Of a stretch of DNA of 64,000 nt, positions 58,085 to 64,000 are shown piece by piece. The stretch is from Drosophila persimilis (taxonomy: Eukaryota; Arthropoda; Insecta; Diptera; Drosophilidae), in contig NW_020825367.1 of NCBI RefSeq assembly GCF_003286085.1, positions 372,001 to 436,000 on the forward strand. The letters are read 5' to 3'. The notes beneath the pieces were generated by a model, which ran no database searches, had not been told where the DNA came from, and saw only the letters and a list, made by a program, of their open reading frames with translations. The position numbers and the translations under genes were made by a program. How positions within the stretch are numbered: position 1 is the stretch's first letter; the number at the start of each line of letters is the position of its first letter.

Positions 58085-58980
58085 CCGATACTCAAAATGA
58101 GTATTGGGGTAGATTAGATTTGGGGTGAAAATGGATGTGTGTAACGTCCAGAACGAATCGTTTCCGATCCCACAAAGTATATATATTCTTGATCAGTATC
58201 AATAGCCGAGAATCTGAATTGGATCGTATCAATTTTATAGCCAGAATGAAGAAAACAATTCAATTTATTACCGCTCTGTCTCTCTCTAACACACATGTAT
58301 CATAGCCGGCTTTGCTTAGCGCAGAACACTAGCCTCTAGATCTCAGCGACTATAGGAGCTGGCGCAACCAAACCAAACCAAACTATGATATCGAACCTGC
58401 GCAAGTGTATTTCAAAACTTCGCCCCACCCCCTTCCGCCCCCGCAAAGGACGAAAATCTGTGGCATCCTTAGATCTCAGAGACTATTAGAACTGACTGTA
58501 GAGTTCTCACTGTTACAAAACGATTTGTAATTTTGCACTGCAGAACTCACTGTTATAAGTGTATTTCTTGTTTCCCACTGTAGAGAGCTCACTGCTACAA
58601 GTGTGTTTCAAAATCTCGCCCCGCCCCCACAAAAGACGAAAATCTGTGGCAACCACAATTTAATGTTATATTTGGTTGATAACTATCGGACGCATATATA
58701 TTCAAAGACAGCGGGTATTTCGATTGCAGTACTACAACCCTGCAGCCCTGTGAAGTTGTAGCCAACTAAGTAAATGTTTAATATTTATTATATATATTCA
58801 GCGTTATTTTTCTGAGGTGAATTCTGATACAGCGTAAATAAACCGTCAGCCCTATTACGGTTTCAGTATATACAAAAAAGTATATCGTAAATGGGTGCCA
58901 GGGTGGCATATGTATTCAGAAACAGCTGTTATTTCGATTGATATATTACAACTCTGGCGACAGTGGCGACCCCTAAGTAA
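58085..58980 (+). repeat. Dispersed repeat R3 and tandem degenerate units
   Basis: 58085-58560 matches 49090-49400 in part. From 58420 to 58650 a shorter unit repeats about twice ('cgcccc...acgaaaatctgtggca' and 'gttctcactgttacaa' / 'actcactgttataag' / 'gctcactgctacaag'). No coding sequence. Confidence 0.55.
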
Positions 58981-59264
58981 ATAATTAAAATAAATTATAG
59001 TTATTTAGTGGAATGTTGTCGAAGTGAAGTGTCGAAGTTTGTCGGGTCTGATTCGCGCTGTTTAACTCTTTTAAATCCGAGTCCGGTGAACGTGAAAACA
59101 TCGCGGTGTTTCCCAGAATCCGACTCAGTTCCACCCAATAATTCTTGTCCGTGACAATATAAACTGCAAGACTTATATTACCAGACCAATCCAAGCCATT
59201 AACCCTTAAATAGGAAACGGTTGTGCAATCGAGTGAAGTCTGAAATTCAAAATAGGAAACAAAA

Positions 59265-62200
59265 ATGTTATGGTGTCCGTCAGTTCTAGTGCCACTTATA
59301 GCTGTTGCCGCCTGTCTGCCTGTCCTGGCAATTGGAACACCTCTCGAATGGGGTAAGAACAGAGCAGGAGAAAGGGCTTCATTGACCCTCTGGCAATGCC
59401 ACCTCCTAACCTTCATTTTATTTCGACTAAAAATCAATTCAAAATCAACAATGTCGTTCCGTTCGCCTTGTTGCAGGCGAAAGATAGCCAGCCAGCCACT
59501 TGGGCTATTATGTAATCGCTTGACACTAGAATTATGTATTATCGAGCATGCAATGCTCGTACTCGTGCGAAAGACCTAGTATCAGCAGAACGGGTTTTAT
59601 TATCTCTTCTACCACTCGTCGTCCCATGCGTCGAAGCGCGGGCTTTTCTTATCAATGCACACGTCCCCCCGATAACTAAAAACAAAATACATGCGAGTCA
59701 AATAATTCAAAACATTCAATTCATTATTAGTCGGTGTTTAACAAAACAGACAAACTTTCTCTTCCCATTCGATAGGGTATCGGCTACGCTCTCTCTTTCA
59801 AGTCTACTCTCTTTGGTTGTTTCGGTACGAAATAAACGTGGCCGGCAAAAAAAAAATTTGACATTTGCCACCTATCCACCACTGCTGCCGCCATGGACTT
59901 GGGATATTTTGTCACGTATGCCACACATCATGTGTCGCCTCGGCTCGGCTCGGCTTCTTTTTAGATATGCTTCTAGCTCTACTGTTTTTCCATTCTCTTT
60001 CACCACTCCGCGAAGGGAAATTATGCATGCAAGCAGTTTATGGGATTGTATTACTCCACTTTGCAGCCTGGTGCCGCCTGCTGTTTGCAGCTGGAGTGTG
60101 GATGTGGAGTGGAGTGTTGTGTTCCCCGAAGTCCAAAGAATTTTCAAGTCGCAATTCGAAACCTCATCCGAATATGTAGCTTCGTTAGATATGCTTCTAG
60201 GCACTGCTTAAAAATTTACAATAAGATTAATTTCCGTACCAGCTGTTGTTGGTTCGTTTGTGTTATGTGTGTCAGGGAAATTATGCAGGCAAGCAGGGTA
60301 TGGGATTCGGTTCCACGGCTTGCCACTACATTAGAATGATTCCCGAACCCGAAGGAATTTCCAAGTCGGAATCCAAAACCATTCAACCCAATCAGTATCA
60401 GATCAAAGCTTTAATTAGATTCCTGTCCAATTCGAAACAACTATCGTGCATAATAAAAACCCATACAGCTGAAAACTGAATTTATGTAATCGTATAGTAA
60501 ATGAGATCGATGGGGCACACCACGTGCATCGGGCAAATCCACTACGAGCATTCCCCATTCCGATACACTATGTATCACTGGCATTGAAAATCGTATCTGA
60601 TGCGATAGGAAAAAGCTCCAGTGAATCATAAAATTAGAGTGGGCGTGATAAAGATAGTCCAGTAAATTCCATGGAGGAAGTAACGGTAGAAATTTGTTAA
60701 TTATAAAATTATAAAATGAAATCTAGATTTGTATTATGGAAGTGCGGGCATGCACAATTTCCCTATTGAAGTGAGGGGAAAGAGATCCTACGAGGAACAC
60801 TCTACTGCTTGCTAACATTATTTCCCTGAATGAAATATCGTATCCTGTATATCGATCACGAATCTATCATTTGTGCTGTCGATGCTGTTATTTTGGTACA
60901 ACTCTCAGAAAAGTCTAGAAAACTGCCACCTCTCCTCTGTAAAAGCACTTAGCAATAAGAAATAATGCCTAATAAATGGCAATTCAAAAACTTTTCTGCA
61001 TCGATAAAAACGTTGACCTCAAACGCAAAAGCCTTGGAGTTCTGCAGCGGCACAGTCCGCTCGTCCGTCGCGTTCATTCGTGTTTCTAATGTTGTTGTTG
61101 TTGTATTTGTATTATTGTTTTTAAAACCATCGCGATGATAATTGGCCAGCACACGCACTCATACATATGGATGAACCATGAATAACCATTATTTATAGTA
61201 TGTTTAGGTTTTTCGGGCAAAAACTATAGCAACGCAACAGCGAGTGACCTACAAAAACGCGAGGCCCCCCCTTCTAGCTCTAGGGCCAATGACCAAGTCG
61301 ACATGGATTGATTTCAGACAAGATGATCGATGGATTCCAATGGAAAAGGCAGTCATGTGAAAGTAGAAGCAAGCCTACCTCGCTATCTCTCTCTCTCTCT
61401 CTCTCTCAATCTCTCCTTTAGCCTTCGGCGGGCTCGTGTTCTTTTCCGTTCCGGAAGTGCTGTTCCGCCAGCTGTTTTCCACTTCCGTGCGAGATCCAAT
61501 CCAGAAAAGTTCCTTTATCTTTACCCGTTTGCACAGGCAACAGGTGGCTGCTGCTGCAAGCGCAGCCTTAATCATTCATTCGCATTCACTTAACAGCCAA
61601 TCAAATAAGTGACAACAGGTTTTTTGGCTTTCGATCTTATTAGGAGAATATGCAGTACCTGTATCTGTATCTGTATCTGTATCTGTATCTGTATCTGTAG
61701 CATGGGGTTAGGGTATATTGATGTTTGCAATGCACATGGAGCTGTTTCTTATACCGCCACTACCGCTTGGTGTTTAAAAAGAAGGAATCGTCATCTGTAA
61801 GGGTATTTAGAGTTTCGGGCATGCCTCCACAAAGCTGGAGTTATTTTCTCTCTTGTTTACAATTTCGCTTGCCAGAGGGGCGGCTAATCCGCTTTCGAAT
61901 CGAATCGAATCGAATCAAGGCATTGCTTATCAAATCTCTTCATATAACATTTTTGCACACCGTACATCCAGCCATGTTTTGTGCCTGGCCTGATACAAGG
62001 TCACCCATCGACATCGACATTGACATCACTTCGATTAGAGGTGTGAAAGATAGAGCCAATAGGGGCAGGGAAGTGGCAGTATACGGCGAAATTCCTGAGT
62101 ATATGGCACCCTTCAGGTCACACAAGTCTGTGTTGACAATTCACTGAGAGTAGGCTGGGGAAAACCCTCAAAATGCAGATAGTGGAGATGATCCTTGTCG

Positions 62201-64000
62201 CCAGTGAAGTGCTTTACATTTGCTTATCAGTGGCTAGACCTCTAGACGCGAATGATCTACGCTCCCAGACGCACATGCTCGTATGTAAATGATCTCTAAA
62301 AAATGTCTGCGCCATCTTGGGGCGACACATCACATCACATCAAATCGATTGGCGCCACATTAAGTAATCATCAATTCAATTCAATTTGCTATTAATAATT
62401 GAAGCGCAATTCAAGCAGAATATTTCTGTTGCAAAATTCTGAATTGAGTTCCACAAATGGCGGAATGATTTGATTGGTATTTTGGCAATGTTTAATGGAT
62501 CGACCGGATGGCAAGGGAGTACCCTTAGCATTGATTGAGCTTAATTTCCGCAAACCCAAAAACACGGGGGCAGATCTCTGAGATCACGTGTGCCTTTTGG
62601 TCACGATGGTATTTTATGGATTGCAATGTCTAAATCTAAATTGCAAGGATTTGGATAACGTATTGAGGCATTTCTAACCGAATATCAAATTGACATTTCA
62701 GAATTCGCCATCACCTTGAAGTCGAAAATACTGTTTGTCGATGAATTCTGGCGCACTTTGGCCTCGGCGGCCCACGAGTTCGATGAACTGTCCGCCCTGA
62801 CCTTTGACGAAACGGAGGAGCTCATCTACTTCAACGATCAGCAGCACCGGAATGGCAGCATATTCTCGCTGCGAAGAGATGCCCTGATGGCCTCCCACAT
62901 AGCCGAGCAGGCGATACAGCGAACGGGGAATGAATCTGTGGGAGGATTGGCCTACGATCCGCTCAATCGGAACCTCTTCTGGTCGGACACGCTCCAGAAA
63001 AAGATCTTCTTTGCCTCGATCGATAGTAAAGTAACGGAGACGCCCAAAGTGTTGGTGGATCTAAGCCAGGAGGGTGCACGCCCCGACGGCGTGGCCGTGG
63101 ATGTCTGTCGCAGAAAGCTCTATTGGACGAACTCCAACATCACGCATCCCACAGTCGAGAGCATCGATTTGGCTGGCACTAACCGCCAGGTGATTATCGA
63201 CACGGACATCGATATGCCGCGTGGCATTGTGGTGGACCAATTGTCGGATCGCATTTTCTGGATCGACGATCTGAAGGGCGTGTTCTTCGCATTGAAAAGT
63301 GCGCGATTGGATGGCTCCGATCGCCAGTTGGTGCTGCACGACAAGCACCACGAACCCCTGAATCTTGCGGTGACCAATGATGCCATCTACTGGACGGACA
63401 AGACCACCAAGGCGGTGTGGAGTCATCCAAAGGTGCCCATTGTCAAGGCCACCACTACAACGAGTCCGGTCAAAGCAGAGGAGGAAGACGCCACGGAGAC
63501 CATCCCAGACATCGAACCAGAGCCCGTGGCAGAGGTCTCCGCCCTACTTCGCGTGGCCAATCTCAGCGAGGAGGCACGCGGCATTGTGGCACGCACTGGG
63601 TTCTATCAGCGACTGCAGAAGGATGAACATTGCGCCAATATTGTTCGAAAGGTCAAGGAGCGACTGGATCTGATGACCAAGAAAAAGCAAATGCGCAGCC
63701 TCGTCGACGAGAAGACGGCCCAACTGGAGCGCGATCATTGCCTGAATGGCGGCACCTACATTGCAGATCGGGTGCTGTGCATCTGCCCGACAGGCTTCAA
63801 GGGCTCGCGCTGCGAGATTCGCGAGTGCCACAACTTTTGTGTGCACGGCACCTGCGAGATCAGCGATCGAGCGTATCCCAAGTGCTACTGCCAGCCGGGA
63901 TTCTCGGGCGAACGTTGCGAGATTAGCAAATGCTCGGGACTGTGCCTTAATGGCGGTCACTGCAAGCTGGAGGACATCTCTGAGAAGCCCAGCTGCGAGT
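59265..64000 (+). CDS. cue: Cueball, LDL-receptor-like EGF/YWTD protein (partial)
   Basis: Type I membrane protein with LDL-receptor YWTD propeller repeats and EGF domains, needed in Drosophila for spermatogenesis, oogenesis and immune functions. Exon 1 (59265-59352) codes a signal peptide ending in IGTPLEW. Exon 2 starts at 62702 and stays open to the window end, about 460 residues in all; the C-terminal EGF part, membrane helix and cytoplasmic tail lie beyond 64000. YWTD-type repeats are visible: LFWSD, LYWTN, IFWID and IYWTD. The first EGF ([20 protein letters not shown]) and second EGF ([23 protein letters not shown]) follow, and a third begins. The N-terminal junction (GTPLEW|EF) matches the fly protein, supporting the 3.35-kb intron. 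Confidence 0.95.
59353..62701 (+). other. cue: Large first intron of cueball
   Basis: Bounded by GGTAAGAA and 'acatttcag'. It includes a degenerate tandem duplication (about 59960-60200 versus 60235-60400), a CTGTAT hexamer array (61652-61700), CT-rich runs (61385-61410) and 'atcga' pentamers near 61897-61916. No nested gene was recognised. Confidence 0.55.
61652..61700. repeat. CTGTAT hexanucleotide array
   Basis: About eight perfect or near-perfect copies of a six-base unit in the cueball intron. Confidence 0.95.

Larger units (their letters stand above)
56510..59264. other. Intergenic between Psa and cueball
   Basis: Holds the Psa 5' region, repeat R1 (56932-57115), about 900 bp of unassigned AT-rich DNA, repeat R3 (58085-58680) and the cueball promoter. 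No coding gene supported. Confidence 0.5.

Noticed and set aside
1-64000. tRNA, rRNA or snoRNA genes
   Set aside because: No A/B-box pairs with cloverleaf potential or rRNA similarity noticed; small intronic snoRNAs cannot be excluded by eye.

Overview
This window is insect nuclear DNA, almost certainly from a Drosophila genome. Short GT-AG introns of 50-65 bp separate exons whose products match Drosophila proteins almost end to end: Uba2, mRpL36, lariat debranching enzyme, moleskin, Arp3, Tcf25, Pptc7, Iml1, Psa and cueball. The probable placement is Muller element D. Arp3 was formerly called Arp66B, and by recollection Uba2 and msk also lie in 66B in D. melanogaster, while the Iml1/Psa group is recalled from about 62A. 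The two groups meet across a repeat-rich gap, so the species is probably not D. melanogaster. Argonaute-2 gene fragments in that gap fit the obscura group, which is known for extra Ago2 copies; that placement is an inference.

Layout. 0-3 kb: a dispersed repeat, a broken ZAD/C2H2 zinc-finger gene and an unrecognised gene with two tandem CHCC repeats. 3-18 kb: dense housekeeping genes: Uba2 (+, SUMO E1), mRpL36 (+), a cysteamine dioxygenase (+), ldbr (-), msk (-, importin-7) and Arp3 (+). 18.7-21.2 kb: Tcf25 (-). 21.2-28.7 kb: no intact gene. It holds two copies of a composite block carrying Ago2-like PIWI fragments, an errantivirus env remnant, a ZAD remnant and a shared tail, with a 401-bp hAT-type MITE between the copies. 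28.7-34.8 kb: a DENND5-type Rab exchange factor (-, 14 coding exons). 36.7-37.6 kb: PPTC7-type mitochondrial phosphatase (+). 39.5-51.2 kb: Iml1/DEPDC5 (+), with an ionotropic-receptor gene nested on the same strand in its largest intron. 52.2-56.5 kb: Psa (-), with a likely N-terminally extended form. 59.3 kb to the window end: cueball (+), cut by the window edge.

Functions are mostly unrelated housekeeping roles (SUMO activation, mitochondrial translation, lariat turnover, nuclear import, actin nucleation, vesicle traffic, GATOR1 nutrient sensing, peptide trimming), so gene order reflects chromosomal history rather than operons.

Main points for a second look: (1) two Iml1 cassette exons that the reading frame forces to be mutually exclusive; (2) a 150-nt phase-symmetric candidate cassette exon of Iml1 lying beyond the nested receptor gene; (3) a 15-nt Psa microexon and in-frame upstream exons; (4) the duplicated Ago2/env graveyard and its MITE with perfect 8-bp target duplications; (5) dispersed repeats that repeatedly sit at promoters of housekeeping genes. 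All exon borders were read by eye from splice signals and reading frame; no alignment or expression data were available.
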